Source: Corynebacterium striatum ATCC 6940
GTDB lineage: Bacteria; Actinomycetota; Actinomycetes; Mycobacteriales; Mycobacteriaceae
DNA length: 64,000 nucleotides
Direction of reading: 5' to 3'
Assembly: GCF_000159135.1 (NCBI RefSeq)
Contig: NZ_GG667520.1
Coordinates: forward strand, 310,190-374,189
In this document: positions 7,875-16,777 of the stretch, in pieces
Layout of the letters: the number at the start of each line of letters is the position of its first letter
How positions within the stretch are numbered: position 1 is the first letter of the stretch
Translations under genes and position numbers: made by a program
Notes under the pieces: generated by a model
What the model saw: only the letters and a program-made list of their open reading frames with translations
Database searches by the model: none
What the model was told of the DNA's origin: nothing

Positions 7875-10145
7875 TTAGACGGCGTCGTTGTCGAAGTAAT
7901 AAGGGTAGGGAACCGGCTGAGGCGCTTCCGAAGTAGGGGACACAGTTTTCGGCGTCGAAGACTGCGGCGTGGGCTTCGGAGTTGATGATGGGGATTCAGG
8001 CGGGTCCTGCTTTTGCTTCTTGCCTTCGAGGAAGGGAGCGATAGCCTTGCGCAGCATGGGGGCTGCGGACTCGGCAAAAGCATTGCTGATGTGGTGCATA
8101 TCGCGGTACACCATGGTATTTCCGATGACAACGGGGCAAGCGCCGTCCTTGTCACAGAACCAAGAAGAGGTGTCCAGGGAAATCATGTTGTCATACTCAG
8201 ACAAGATCTCGGCGCCTGGATCAACAGGGGCGTAAACCTCGTCAAAAGTCATGCCGCAACCTTCAATGTCTTCGGTAGCTACGTAGCATTCATCAAACTC
8301 GCGGCCTTTACCGGCGTCATCGAAGCCCCAGGGGTTATCACGCAGACCGAGGAAAGGTATCTTCTCCTCAGCCAAGCGGTTCCAGAATTCGATGTATCCG
8401 GCTGGGACGTAGTCCGGACCTTGACCAAGCGGGCCCGAAGGGCGGGTGGTGTTGGAAATGACCAGGGCCGGCTTGGCGTCGACGATGCGGTCAGTGACCA
8501 TCTCGCCCCACTTATTGCACTCAGGGGTGACTGTAAGGTCGTCGCCAAGCTCAATCGGACAGTCCTGTCGCAGCATCGGGACAATCTTGAAGTGCATTTC
8601 GCGGCCTAGGCGGTCAAGGCCAGCTATCCACTGCTCTGCGTGAGAACCGCCAACCACATAGACTTCAGTCTTTGCTTCACGGTCACCGAATGTGCAAGGT
8701 GTGCCGTCGAGGCGTGCGCTAGGCAAGTAATCCGCAGGCATGTCTTGGCCGATGAAACAGAAGGCCACAGCAGTTGGAGGCATAATGCCGCCGACCAAAA
8801 TAGGGTCTGGCTTAAACTCCACGCCCTTCGGGGTGTCAGCGTTCATGGCAAATGCGGCTGCGCCTGGGTACAGCTTTGGATCGAGGTTTTCCGCATTCTC
8901 GGAGTAGATGGTGCTCATCCACATCGGTTGGATTAATAGCAGGCCAGCTACACAGGCGCTGATAAGCACACCACCAACAGCGCGCAAGGAACCAGGTGTG
9001 TGCTTCATCGATGCAATAGCGCTGTTGACTGGAAGATCATCCTTGGTCGGGCGCTTGCGAGCCTGGCGCAGAGGCTTTTCCAGGAAGCGGTGCGTGAGGT
9101 CTGCGAGGACCAAGGAAATCGCGATGATAATAATGCCCAGCCACCACGGCGGGGTCTCTAGATCCAATGCCTTTGTAGACAGGATCAACAGTGGCCAGTG
9201 CCAGAGGTAGAGCGGGTACGCGACGTCGCCAAGCCAGCGTGCCTTTGGGGAAGCCATGTGGCGGGAAATAGATCCGCCGCCACCCAAGATAATTAGGACA
9301 GCGCCGCCGAGCGGAAGCAAGGAAAGCGGTCCCGGGTAAGCGGTGGTCTCTGCGATAACGGCGCCGGTAAAAACCAAGCATACGAGGCCGAGCCCGGTGA
9401 AGAAATTGGAGAATCGAGTTGGGATATTCCACTTCGAGCCGTAAATCGCGAGAACGGCGCCGAGCGTTAACTCCCATGTGCGGGACCACGTGGAGTAGTA
9501 GTTAGCGGGCGAACCGTACAGCCCCTCGCGAGATGCATAAGCAAAGGATGCGATAGTAGCGACGATAAGAATGGGGCCAGCGATTTGATTGACAGTGGGG
9601 AAGCGCACCTGCTTGAGACGCTTAGGGTCCTCAGCTGGGCGCAGTTTCATGATGGCCGCGAGAATCAGCGCGAAAACGATGCCCATGATGTAGAACTGGC
9701 CCTGCACAGCCATTGACCACATGTGCTGCAGTGGCGAGGTGCTTGCAGAGGCGGCCGTGTAATCCGCGTTTTGCCTCGCTAGTTCCCAGTTCTGGAAGTA
9801 GAGCATCGTGGCTGTAATTTGCTGAGCCAGCTCGGTGCGCATGAGTTCCGGCGTGAAAGTGCGTACCAAGAAATAGGTGGCGCCGATAACTAGAACGAGG
9901 CTTGGTACGAGGCGCCTGAGCGTGCGCCAAATCGGCCACCATGGATTCAGGGATGCATTTGGCTTGGCGGCATAGCGAAGCTGCGAGCCCAAAAAGAAGT
10001 AGCCAGAAAGCAGCAAGAAGACATCGACGCCGCCGGACACTCGCCCGACGAATACGTGATAAATAACCACGAGTGCGATAGCGATGCCGCGAAGACCGTC
10101 TAGGTCGTAGCGGTAGCGGAAGCTGCGTGGCGAATCTTCAGTCAT
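7875..10145 (-). CDS. OafA-type membrane acyltransferase with SGNH domain
   Basis: This 756-residue protein has an N-terminal acyltransferase-3 domain of about ten membrane helices (about residues 15-400), with RYDLDGLRGIAIALVVIYH typical of the family. A C-terminal extracytoplasmic SGNH-like domain follows: S501 lies in VGGSHAEQW, and the D-x-x-H pair is D682/H685 (DMHH). Such proteins O-acylate cell-surface glycans or lipids; the substrate here is unknown. The Pro/Ser/Thr-rich tail (last ~50 residues) looks like an exported linker. ATG 10145 has GAGAGA six bases upstream; an in-frame TTG at 10175 is less likely. Confidence 0.88.
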   Translation of the reverse strand: MTEDSPRSFRYRYDLDGLRGIAIALVVIYHVFVGRVSGGVDVFLLLSGYFFLGSQLRYAAKPNASLNPWWPIWRTLRRLVPSLVLVIGATYFLVRTFTPELMRTELAQQITATMLYFQNWELARQNADYTAASASTSPLQHMWSMAVQGQFYIMGIVFALILAAIMKLRPAEDPKRLKQVRFPTVNQIAGPILIVATIASFAYASREGLYGSPANYYSTWSRTWELTLGAVLAIYGSKWNIPTRFSNFFTGLGLVCLVFTGAVIAETTAYPGPLSLLPLGGAVLIILGGGGSISRHMASPKARWLGDVAYPLYLWHWPLLILSTKALDLETPPWWLGIIIIAISLVLADLTHRFLEKPLRQARKRPTKDDLPVNSAIASMKHTPGSLRAVGGVLISACVAGLLLIQPMWMSTIYSENAENLDPKLYPGAAAFAMNADTPKGVEFKPDPILVGGIMPPTAVAFCFIGQDMPADYLPSARLDGTPCTFGDREAKTEVYVVGGSHAEQWIAGLDRLGREMHFKIVPMLRQDCPIELGDDLTVTPECNKWGEMVTDRIVDAKPALVISNTTRPSGPLGQGPDYVPAGYIEFWNRLAEEKIPFLGLRDNPWGFDDAGKGREFDECYVATEDIEGCGMTFDEVYAPVDPGAEILSEYDNMISLDTSSWFCDKDGACPVVIGNTMVYRDMHHISNAFAESAAPMLRKAIAPFLEGKKQKQDPPESPSSTPKPTPQSSTPKTVSPTSEAPQPVPYPYYFDNDAV

Positions 10146-10587
10146 AATTTCTCTCAGCAGGCCGGGCAACTGCAAAAATATCTTGAATACTCTTGCATGA
10201 GACCGCCCTAGAGGAGGGCGCAGCGCTCAATCGCTTAAGGTAAGGCCTGGCAGGGTGATTGGTTAGCGTCAAACAGATTACTCTGTTGTGCGCCCAAGGG
10301 CATAACGGCTCGGCTACTTAGAGGCAGCAGTTGCTTGGGCCGTTGTGCAGATTTCTTTTTTCATTCGCATGACGCTAAAATCGTTTAGGTTGTCTGTCAC
10401 GTGCTTCTTTTGAAGAAGAGTATGCACACGTGCGGATTGCATCTCAAACTTAAAATTCTGCGTAACGCCGGTACCGCCTACGGACGGCCGGCATGTCACG
10501 CGCAGGGTAAAACCAAGGGCTGAACCGGCGCACCGCTATCAGGTTGTGCGTGTCTGAACTGCCCGGTGACTAGAAAAGGAGCCAATC
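10146..10587. other. intergenic region before rpsP
   Basis: This 442-bp gap separates the minus-strand acyltransferase from rpsP. It holds the rpsP leader, with AAAAGGAG just before the ATG, and one weak minus-strand ORF at 10314-10499. I see no tRNA-like fold, clear terminator or convincing promoter hexamer pair. Confidence 0.6.
10314..10499 (-). CDS. doubtful small ORF or gene remnant
   Basis: This 61-residue reading frame starts with GTG, and the frame stays open for a dozen codons upstream before a stop. Its composition (two Cys, balanced charge, tail MKKEICTTAQATAASK) looks protein-like, not random. No ribosome binding site, signal peptide or known domain is visible. It may be the 3' remnant of a secreted or membrane protein gene, or chance. 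It points toward the acyltransferase. Confidence 0.2.
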   Translation of the reverse strand: MTCRPSVGGTGVTQNFKFEMQSARVHTLLQKKHVTDNLNDFSVMRMKKEICTTAQATAASK

Positions 10588-11085
10588 ATGGCTGTCAAGA
10601 TCAAGCTGCAGCGTATCGGTAAGATCCGCAACGCTGAGTACCGCGTCATCATCGCTGATGCACGCACCCGCCGCTCCGGCAAGGCTATCGAGAACATCGG
10701 CATCTACCAGCCGAAGCAGGAGCCTTCCCTCATCCAGATCGATTCCGAGCGCGCACAGTACTGGCTGGGCGTTGGCGCACAGCCGACCGAGCCGGTTCTC
10801 GCGCTGCTGAAGGTCACCGGTGACTGGCAGAAGTTCAAGGGCCTTCCAGGTGCTGAGGGCACCCTGAAGGTTGCTGAGCCGAAGCCTTCCAAGCTGGAGC
10901 TGTTCAACGCTGCACTGGCTGAGGCTAACAACGGCCCATCCATCGAGGCCATCACCGAAAAGAAGAAGAAGGCCAAGGAAGAGGCAGAGGCTAAGGCTGC
11001 TGCTGAGAAGGCTGCAGAAGAAGCTGCTGCTGCTGAGGCTGCTGCTGCAGAGTCCGCTGAGGCTTCTGAGGAGTCCGCAGAGTAA
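10588..11085 (+). CDS. rpsP: 30S ribosomal protein S16
   Basis: This 165-residue protein has the S16 core in residues 1-85 ([33 protein letters not shown]). S16 stabilises the 5' domain of 16S rRNA during 30S assembly. The C-terminal ~80 residues are an Ala/Glu/Lys-rich helical extension ending [11 protein letters not shown], about twice the length of the E. coli protein and common in corynebacteria. The ATG follows AAAAGGAGCCAATC. In many actinobacteria a KH-domain protein gene follows rpsP; here a cupin on the opposite strand and then rimM follow. Confidence 0.96.
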   Translation: MAVKIKLQRIGKIRNAEYRVIIADARTRRSGKAIENIGIYQPKQEPSLIQIDSERAQYWLGVGAQPTEPVLALLKVTGDWQKFKGLPGAEGTLKVAEPKPSKLELFNAALAEANNGPSIEAITEKKKKAKEEAEAKAAAEKAAEEAAAAEAAAAESAEASEESAE

Positions 11086-11117
11086 TCTCGCTGCGCTTTT
11101 GCGTAACTAGATCTTCT

Positions 11118-11168
11118 AAAGGGCGCCTGTTACCTCCCGTAAAGGGGAACGGTAACAGGCGCCCCTTT
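11118..11168. terminator. bidirectional terminator between rpsP and cupin gene
   Basis: AAAGGGCGCCTGTTAC and GTAACAGGCGCCCCTTT form a long near-perfect stem with an 18-nt loop, A-rich before and T-rich after. It lies between two converging genes and could serve both. Confidence 0.85.
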
Positions 11169-11180
11169 GCTATCACCGTT

Positions 11181-11591
11181 TTAAGCGCTGGCTATTGTTT
11201 CTCCTGTCAACATTGTGAGCAGCATAATTGCCGGTGAATCGCCATCCGATTCCACCGCGTCAACCCGGTGTGGAACATAGGCTGGCAGGTGGATGATCTG
11301 GCCTGGCCGGAGGGGGACTTCTTTGCCTCCACACGTAAACAAGACTTCTCCGCGCAACGTTTGCACGGTAATCGGATGTGCGGCCTTATGGTCCGGCAAA
11401 CTTTGGCCCGCGTTAAAGGTGAATAGGATGAGGTTGCCGCCATCGGCGCTCAACACGCGTTTGACGGCCGGGCGCGGGCGCTGCGCGTTTGGTTCTGGCG
11501 CCTCCGCCAGGAGGTCCAGATTGAGCATTTTCTCGCCGCGATGGCTGGCATTACCGAAGGTGGTTACGTCATTGATTGGAAGCTCTGCCAT
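11181..11591 (-). CDS. cupin domain protein
   Basis: This 136-residue single-domain cupin shows the first motif around AGQSLPDHKAAHPITVQTLRGE and the second around LRPGQIIHLPAYVPHRVDAV. The His residues in DHKAAH and PHR are candidate metal ligands. Small cupins of this type are metal-dependent enzymes or sugar and redox sensors; the substrate cannot be told. AAAGGAGAAGCCC before the ATG is a strong ribosome binding site. The gene is isolated, converging on rpsP and diverging from rimM. Confidence 0.8.
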   Translation of the reverse strand: MAELPINDVTTFGNASHRGEKMLNLDLLAEAPEPNAQRPRPAVKRVLSADGGNLILFTFNAGQSLPDHKAAHPITVQTLRGEVLFTCGGKEVPLRPGQIIHLPAYVPHRVDAVESDGDSPAIMLLTMLTGETIASA

Positions 11592-11722
11592 GGGCTTCTC
11601 CTTTATCTAAAAGCGGTGGTTTCATTCTCAACGTTACCCAAAAATATCGGATTTAATAAGTCTAAAATCGTATAAAATATCGTAGTTCGTGCCGTCAGTT
11701 GGAAGCGATTAAAGTTGAGCAA

Positions 11723-12223
11723 ATGGAACTAATGATCGGCCGTGTCATCAAATCGCACGGAATCAAAGGCGAGCTGAGCGTCGAAGCCACCACCGACGAG
11801 CCCGAAATCCGCTTCGCGGTGGGCGAGGTGCTCCATGGCCGCCAAGGAAAGAAGGAACACGAACTCACCATCAAGGCAGTTCGCGTGCACAAGGGGCGCC
11901 TGCTCATTACCTTCGAGGAAGTAAAAGACCGCACCGCAGCCGATAGCCTGCGCGGCACACAATTCTTCGCCCCGCCGCTCGATGACCCTGACGATGACGG
12001 TTTCTACGACCATGAGTTGGAAGGCTTGCGCGTCATCCATGATGGCAACGACATCGGCGAGGTCACCGGGCTTACCCATGGGCCAACCCAGTCCTTACTG
12101 GAGGTGCGATTGGAATCTGGCAAGGAAGCCTTGATTCCCTTCGTTGAAGAAATCGTTCCCGAGGTCGATCTCGACGAAGGCACCTGCACCATCACTCCAC
12201 CGGAAGGATTGTTGGACCTGTGA
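11723..12223 (+). CDS. rimM: 16S rRNA processing protein RimM
   Basis: This 166-residue protein is needed for late 30S maturation and binds S19. The N-terminal domain begins ELMIGRVIKSHGIKGEL, the usual RimM opening, and the PRC-barrel domain lies around DGFYDHELEGLRVI. I chose ATG 11723 because the family normally begins at this point; a TTG at 11699 would add eight residues. The stop overlaps the GTG of trmD by four bases (GTGA), so the two are translationally coupled, as in most bacteria. Confidence 0.93.
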   Translation: MELMIGRVIKSHGIKGELSVEATTDEPEIRFAVGEVLHGRQGKKEHELTIKAVRVHKGRLLITFEEVKDRTAADSLRGTQFFAPPLDDPDDDGFYDHELEGLRVIHDGNDIGEVTGLTHGPTQSLLEVRLESGKEALIPFVEEIVPEVDLDEGTCTITPPEGLLDL

Positions 12224-13086
12224 GGCTCGATGTCATTACGATTTTCCCCGCGTACTTGGACCCGCTGCGTCATGCTCTGCTGGGCAAGGCCATCGAGCAG
12301 GGCAAGCTATCTGTAGGCGTCCACGATCTGCGTGCCTGGGCTACGGATGTCCACAAATCTGTGGACGATTCCCCCTTTGGCGGCGGCCCAGGCATGGTCA
12401 TGAAACCGGAAGTCTGGGGCCCTGCGCTTGACGACGTCGCCAGTGGTGCCGCGCGCACCACGGACCTGGAATCCTCCCTCCCGCACCTCAATAAGCCGCG
12501 CCACGACGACGTCGAGGGCGTGGAGGCCACCGGCTACGAGCGGTCGGTAGGGGAGGACGGCGTTGCTGAGGATCCGTCCTTGCCGCTGCTGATCGTGCCG
12601 ACCCCCGCGGGTAAACCTTTTAGCCAAGCAGACGCGCGCGAGTGGTCCAACGAGGAACACATCGTCTTTGCCTGTGGCCGCTACGAGGGCATCGACCAGC
12701 GTGTCATTGACGATGCAGCGCAGCGCTACCGCGTGCGAGAAGTCTCCATCGGTGACTATGTGCTCATCGGCGGGGAGGTGGCGGTGCTGGTTATTGCTGA
12801 GGCCATCGTGCGCCTCATCCCAGGCGTGCTGGGCAATAAGCGCTCTCATGAGGAAGATTCATTCTCCGATGGTTTGCTGGAGGGGCCGAGCTACACCAAA
12901 CCACGCGAGTGGCGTGGGCTGGCCGTGCCTGAGGTGCTGACCTCTGGAAACCACGCACGGGTGGATGAATGGCGCCGGCAACAGTCGCTAAAACGTACGC
13001 TGGAACGCCGTCCGGAACTGCTCGAAGTAGTTGAGCTGGATAAGAAAGACAAGAAGTTCCTGGAGAGTCTTCGCAATGGAAGTTAG
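12220..13086 (+). CDS. trmD: tRNA (guanine-N1)-methyltransferase TrmD
   Basis: This 288-residue SPOUT enzyme makes m1G37 in tRNA and prevents +1 frameshifting. The trefoil-knot region is visible as CGRYEGIDQRV and SIGDYVLIGGEVAVLV, and the C-terminal domain as LLEGPSYTKPREWRGL. Compared with the ~255-residue E. coli enzyme it has an inserted acidic loop (about residues 72-125), seen in other corynebacteria. The GTG start overlaps the rimM stop, and the last 11 bases overlap the next gene. Confidence 0.95.
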   Translation: MRLDVITIFPAYLDPLRHALLGKAIEQGKLSVGVHDLRAWATDVHKSVDDSPFGGGPGMVMKPEVWGPALDDVASGAARTTDLESSLPHLNKPRHDDVEGVEATGYERSVGEDGVAEDPSLPLLIVPTPAGKPFSQADAREWSNEEHIVFACGRYEGIDQRVIDDAAQRYRVREVSIGDYVLIGGEVAVLVIAEAIVRLIPGVLGNKRSHEEDSFSDGLLEGPSYTKPREWRGLAVPEVLTSGNHARVDEWRRQQSLKRTLERRPELLEVVELDKKDKKFLESLRNGS

Positions 13087-13438
13087 TACTGACCTGTCAG
13101 TTTTGATGACGGAAAAAGAGTGGAACGAGATTCTCGACGGCATGCCAGAACAGCTGGCTGCAAACGGTTATGAGCCAGCGAATATTAGCGCTGAGGTCGT
13201 CTCTTTCACGTGTGAGCCGGATAATGTGCTCGTCAACGAGTACATGGACAAGCATGGCTCCGCGCCGGTTAGTGAGAATGTCTGGCGCGTCATCGTCAAT
13301 GGAACCTCAACGTTGCCGCTGACCAAGGTGACCGCGGCAGTGGTGGACTGCCTGCCACCACACATTCTGTGGTACGGTACCTCCGAGATCGGTCACACTG
13401 AGTTCGGGTTGGGCACCGCCTGCGCGTGGCAACCATAA
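13076..13438 (+). CDS. conserved-looking hypothetical protein after trmD
   Basis: I do not recognise this 120-residue protein. It is soluble and acidic, with no signal peptide or membrane helix. The N-terminal half (TEKEWNEILDGMPEQLAANG) is helical, and the C-terminal half has alternating beta-like stretches with two Cys. ATG 13076 lies inside the end of trmD and has GGAGAG eight bases upstream, so it is probably translated with trmD. A second ATG at 13106 is possible. Confidence 0.65.
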   Translation: MEVSTDLSVLMTEKEWNEILDGMPEQLAANGYEPANISAEVVSFTCEPDNVLVNEYMDKHGSAPVSENVWRVIVNGTSTLPLTKVTAAVVDCLPPHILWYGTSEIGHTEFGLGTACAWQP

Positions 13439-13521
13439 ATCTTTAGGCCGAGCCATCTTGTGAGCTGCGGAAAGGGGAATGTTCCCCGAAATCAATCGTC
13501 GCTGGTAGTGCCTGTCTTATT

Positions 13522-13555
13522 GTGAAGTCATCAAAAGGAAGTTTCCTTACTTCAC
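13522..13555. promoter_or_regulatory. nested inverted repeat upstream of membrane-anchored protein gene
   Basis: GTGAAGT (13522-13528) and ACTTCAC (13549-13555) are perfect reverse complements and enclose a second perfect one, AAGGAA-GT-TTCCTT (13535-13548). The next gene starts 34 bases later. A separate small palindrome, GGGGAA-TG-TTCCCC, lies at 13474-13487. Either may be an operator or RNA hairpin. Confidence 0.45.
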
Positions 13556-13589
13556 TCTCTCTTTACTCGATACAAGGCAGGTGCACCGC

Positions 13590-14168
13590 ATGTCCATCCC
13601 CAACAATTTCCCTCAGGCCAACAACGGCGCTGGTTTCACCTATCCGGCAGATAACTACCTGGCACCCACAGAGCAGCGCGGCGGGATTTCAGCCGGCTTG
13701 GCAGTGGCTATTACGGCCATCGTTGGTCTTTGCCTAGCTGCAATCGTGGCGGGCGTCATGGCGTTCATGGGCAAAAGCGGCGGCTCTGATGCTGCTGCTG
13801 GTGCGGCCTCCCCAGTACCTGTCTCCTCTGCACAGGACGTCGCCCCAGTAACTGTCACTGAGCAGCGCCCAGCCACCGTGACTGTGCAGGCGCCAGAACC
13901 CGTCGCACCCGTTCAGCGCGTTACACAAGCTCCGTCCTACTCCTCTGGATACACCAGCTATCGAGCGCTCACCGGCAACACCTCGCAAAGCTTTGCAGCA
14001 AATGTTTATTCATCCTTTGTAAGCAACTACGCCGCGACCGGCTCCCCGAACGCAACGCTGAAGGTTTATTCTCCGGTTACCGGCGGCAACTACTACATGT
14101 ACTGCTCCGGCACGTCCTCCTCTGTCCGCTGTTCTGGAGGCGACAACGCAGCAGTTCTCATCTACTAA
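13590..14168 (+). CDS. membrane-anchored extracytoplasmic protein, unknown function
   Basis: This 192-residue protein has a short cytoplasmic N-terminus, one membrane helix (about residues 36-62: LAVAITAIVGLCLAAIVAG), then an Ala/Pro/Thr/Val-rich linker (about residues 65-115) and a small C-terminal domain of ~65 residues with two Cys (YMYCSGTSSSVRCSGG) that could form a disulfide. This architecture suits an anchored cell-envelope protein. No known domain is recognised. ATG 13590 has GGCAGG upstream; GTG 13581 is an alternative. Confidence 0.65.
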   Translation: MSIPNNFPQANNGAGFTYPADNYLAPTEQRGGISAGLAVAITAIVGLCLAAIVAGVMAFMGKSGGSDAAAGAASPVPVSSAQDVAPVTVTEQRPATVTVQAPEPVAPVQRVTQAPSYSSGYTSYRALTGNTSQSFAANVYSSFVSNYAATGSPNATLKVYSPVTGGNYYMYCSGTSSSVRCSGGDNAAVLIY

Positions 14169-14210
14169 CGCCCTGCGAGCACGTCAAAGCATTGCGCTTC
14201 CTGGACGAGT

Positions 14211-14236
14211 CGCCCCGACACGAATGTGTTGGGGCG
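14211..14236 (+). terminator. possible weak terminator
   Basis: CGCCCCGACA and TGTTGGGGCG pair with one G-U and a 6-nt loop. There is no T tract, so termination here would be weak. Confidence 0.4.
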
Positions 14237-14350
14237 TTACTGCGTGAGGGGAAAGTAATTGAGGAGTTGGAGCGCTCATCGCTGGGATGAAAGGGCAGTG
14301 CGGTACCTTTGTTGAGTCCAGAAAATCAGCCACAAAGGTGAGGATTTCTT

Positions 14351-16657
14351 TTGAAGATTGCAGCTACCATTGCCGCAGAGATTGGTGTAAAGGAGTCTCA
14401 GGTTGAGACTGCTTTGACGCTTCTGGCGGAGGGAAACACCGTCCCATTCATCGCACGTTACCGCAAAGAAGCCACTGGTGGTTTGGATGATTCGCAGTTG
14501 CGCACCATTGAGGAGCGCGCGACGTACCTGCGCGAATTGGAAGAGCGCAAAGAGGCAATTTTGGCGGCTATCGATGAGCAAGGAAAGCTCACCGACGAGC
14601 TGCGTGCACAGATTCTCGCGTGCGAGACCAAGGCGCGTTTGGAAGACCTGTACCTGCCATACAAGAAGCGCCGCAAGACCAAGGCCGACATCGCTCGCGA
14701 GGCCGGCCTGGAAGAGTTGACGGACAAGCTCATTGAGAACCCCACGGCCAATCCAGAAGAGATGGCGGGGCAGTTCCTGACTGAAGGATTTGAAGACACC
14801 AAGAAAGCTCTAGAGGGCGCGCGTTCCATCATCATCGATCGCTTTGCACTCGACGCCGACCTTGTGGGTGACGTGCGCGAGCGCATGTTTAGCCAGGGCA
14901 CCATGGGGGCCAGTGTAGTGGCCGGAAAAGAAGCTGAGGGCGCAAAGTTTAAGGACTACTTCGAGTTCTCTGAGCCCTTTGATCAGCTGCCTTCGCACCG
15001 GATTTTGGCCTTGCTGCGTGGTGAAAACGAGGGCGTTCTCCAGCTCAACCTGGATGCCGGTGAAGACGAAGTCTATGAGGGCATGATTGCCGAGCGTTTT
15101 GATCTTGCGGTCAAGGATTCCAAGTGGCTTTCCGACGCCGTGCATTGGGGCTGGCGCACCAAGCTCTACATCTCTTCTGGCCTTGATGTGCGCATGCGCC
15201 TGAAGGAGATCGCCGAAGAGGGCGCCTTGAAGGTCTTTGCCACCAACCTGCGTGACGTTCTCCTTGCCGCGCCGGCTGGCCAGCGCGCCACCATCGGTTT
15301 GGATCCGGGCTACCGCAATGGCGTGAAGTGCGCGGTGGTGGATTCCACTGGCAAGGTACTCGACACTGCAATTGTCTATCCGCACCAGCCACAGAACCAG
15401 TGGAGCCAGGCAGTAAATACTCTGGCCACGCTGTGCGCGAAGCACTCTGTGGATCTCATGGCCATCGGCAACGGCACCGCTTCCCGTGAGACGGAGAAAC
15501 TGGCCAACGAGATCGCTGACATGCTGAAGCAGGCCGGCGGCCAGCGTCCGACGCCCGTCGTTGTCTCCGAGTCGGGTGCTTCGGTGTACTCGGCCTCCCA
15601 GTTGGCGGCGGAGGAGTTCCCAGACATGGACGTCTCCCTGCGCGGTGCGGTCTCCATCGCTCGCCGTCTCCAGGATCCCCTGGCTGAGCTGGTAAAGATC
15701 GATCCGAAGGCCATCGGCGTTGGCCAGTATCAGCATGATGTTAACCAGACCGCACTCGCTCGCACCCTCGATGGCGTGGTTGAGGACGCCGTGAACGGTG
15801 TGGGCGTGGACCTGAATACTGCTTCCGTGCCGCTGCTAGAGCGCGTCGCAGGTGTAAACGCCACCATCGCCACCAACATCGTGGCCTACCGTGATGAGAA
15901 CGGTTCCTTCGCATCCCGCAAGGAACTCAAGAAGGTTCCGCGCTTGGGGCCAAAGGCCTTCGAGCAGGCAGCAGGCTTCTTGCGCATTAATGGCGGAACC
16001 GATCCGCTCGATAGCTCGGCAGTTCACCCTGAGGCCTACCCGGTGGTGGCGCGTATCGCGGAGTCCACGGGGCTCGGTGTGGCTGAACTTATCGGTAACT
16101 CCAGAGTGCTGCAGAAACTGCAGCCGGCAGACTTCGCTGACGATACTTTCGGTGTCCCCACCGTCACGGACATCATTGCTGAGCTGGATAAGCCAGGCCG
16201 CGACCCGCGCCCTGAGTTCAAGACCGCTACTTTCAAGGAAGGAGTGGACAAAGTCTCAGACCTGGTACCGGGCATGATTTTGGAGGGGACCGTCACCAAC
16301 GTTGCGGCCTTCGGCGCCTTCGTGGACGTCGGAGTGCACCAGGACGGTCTGGTACACGTCTCCGCGATGAGCAATAAGTTCATCTCCGATCCGCACGAGG
16401 TCGTGCGCTCCGGGCAGGTAGTAAAGGTTAAGGTCATGGAGGTTGACGTGCAGCGTCAGCGCATCGGCCTCTCGCTCCGCTTGGATGACGAGCCCGGCCA
16501 GCCTGCACAACGCCAGGGTGGCGGCAAGCGTGGTGGCAACACTGGCAAAGGCGCCAAAGGTGGCCGTGGAGCGCGTGGCGGCCGCGGCAATTCCGGTGGA
16601 CGTCCCGCCGGCGGCTCCATGGCGGATGCACTGAAGAAGGCCGGCTTCGGCAAATAA
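14351..16657 (+). CDS. tex: Tex family RNA-binding transcription accessory protein
   Basis: This 768-residue protein has the Tex order of domains: helical N-terminal region, YqgF-like fold (TIGLDPGYRNGVKCAVVDS), helix-hairpin-helix region (LLERVAGVNATIATNIV), and an S1 RNA-binding domain at about residues 640-710 (GMILEGTVTNVAAFGAFVDVG). A Gly/Arg-rich tail of ~50 residues (RGGNTGKGAKGGRGARGG) is likely disordered and binds RNA. The start is TTG, preceded by GTGAGG eight bases upstream. Tex affects transcription and stress tolerance in several bacteria. Confidence 0.93.
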   Translation: MKIAATIAAEIGVKESQVETALTLLAEGNTVPFIARYRKEATGGLDDSQLRTIEERATYLRELEERKEAILAAIDEQGKLTDELRAQILACETKARLEDLYLPYKKRRKTKADIAREAGLEELTDKLIENPTANPEEMAGQFLTEGFEDTKKALEGARSIIIDRFALDADLVGDVRERMFSQGTMGASVVAGKEAEGAKFKDYFEFSEPFDQLPSHRILALLRGENEGVLQLNLDAGEDEVYEGMIAERFDLAVKDSKWLSDAVHWGWRTKLYISSGLDVRMRLKEIAEEGALKVFATNLRDVLLAAPAGQRATIGLDPGYRNGVKCAVVDSTGKVLDTAIVYPHQPQNQWSQAVNTLATLCAKHSVDLMAIGNGTASRETEKLANEIADMLKQAGGQRPTPVVVSESGASVYSASQLAAEEFPDMDVSLRGAVSIARRLQDPLAELVKIDPKAIGVGQYQHDVNQTALARTLDGVVEDAVNGVGVDLNTASVPLLERVAGVNATIATNIVAYRDENGSFASRKELKKVPRLGPKAFEQAAGFLRINGGTDPLDSSAVHPEAYPVVARIAESTGLGVAELIGNSRVLQKLQPADFADDTFGVPTVTDIIAELDKPGRDPRPEFKTATFKEGVDKVSDLVPGMILEGTVTNVAAFGAFVDVGVHQDGLVHVSAMSNKFISDPHEVVRSGQVVKVKVMEVDVQRQRIGLSLRLDDEPGQPAQRQGGGKRGGNTGKGAKGGRGARGGRGNSGGRPAGGSMADALKKAGFGK

Positions 16658-16777
16658 AATCTATTAAATGTTGCTTCGTGGCGCGTTAGTGCAGTGCGGC
16701 GAGTTAATGATAAGTTTGGCGAAACAAACAAAAAGGGTGGCTGCAGTCACCATGCCTTCATGAGGGAGATTTTCGCC

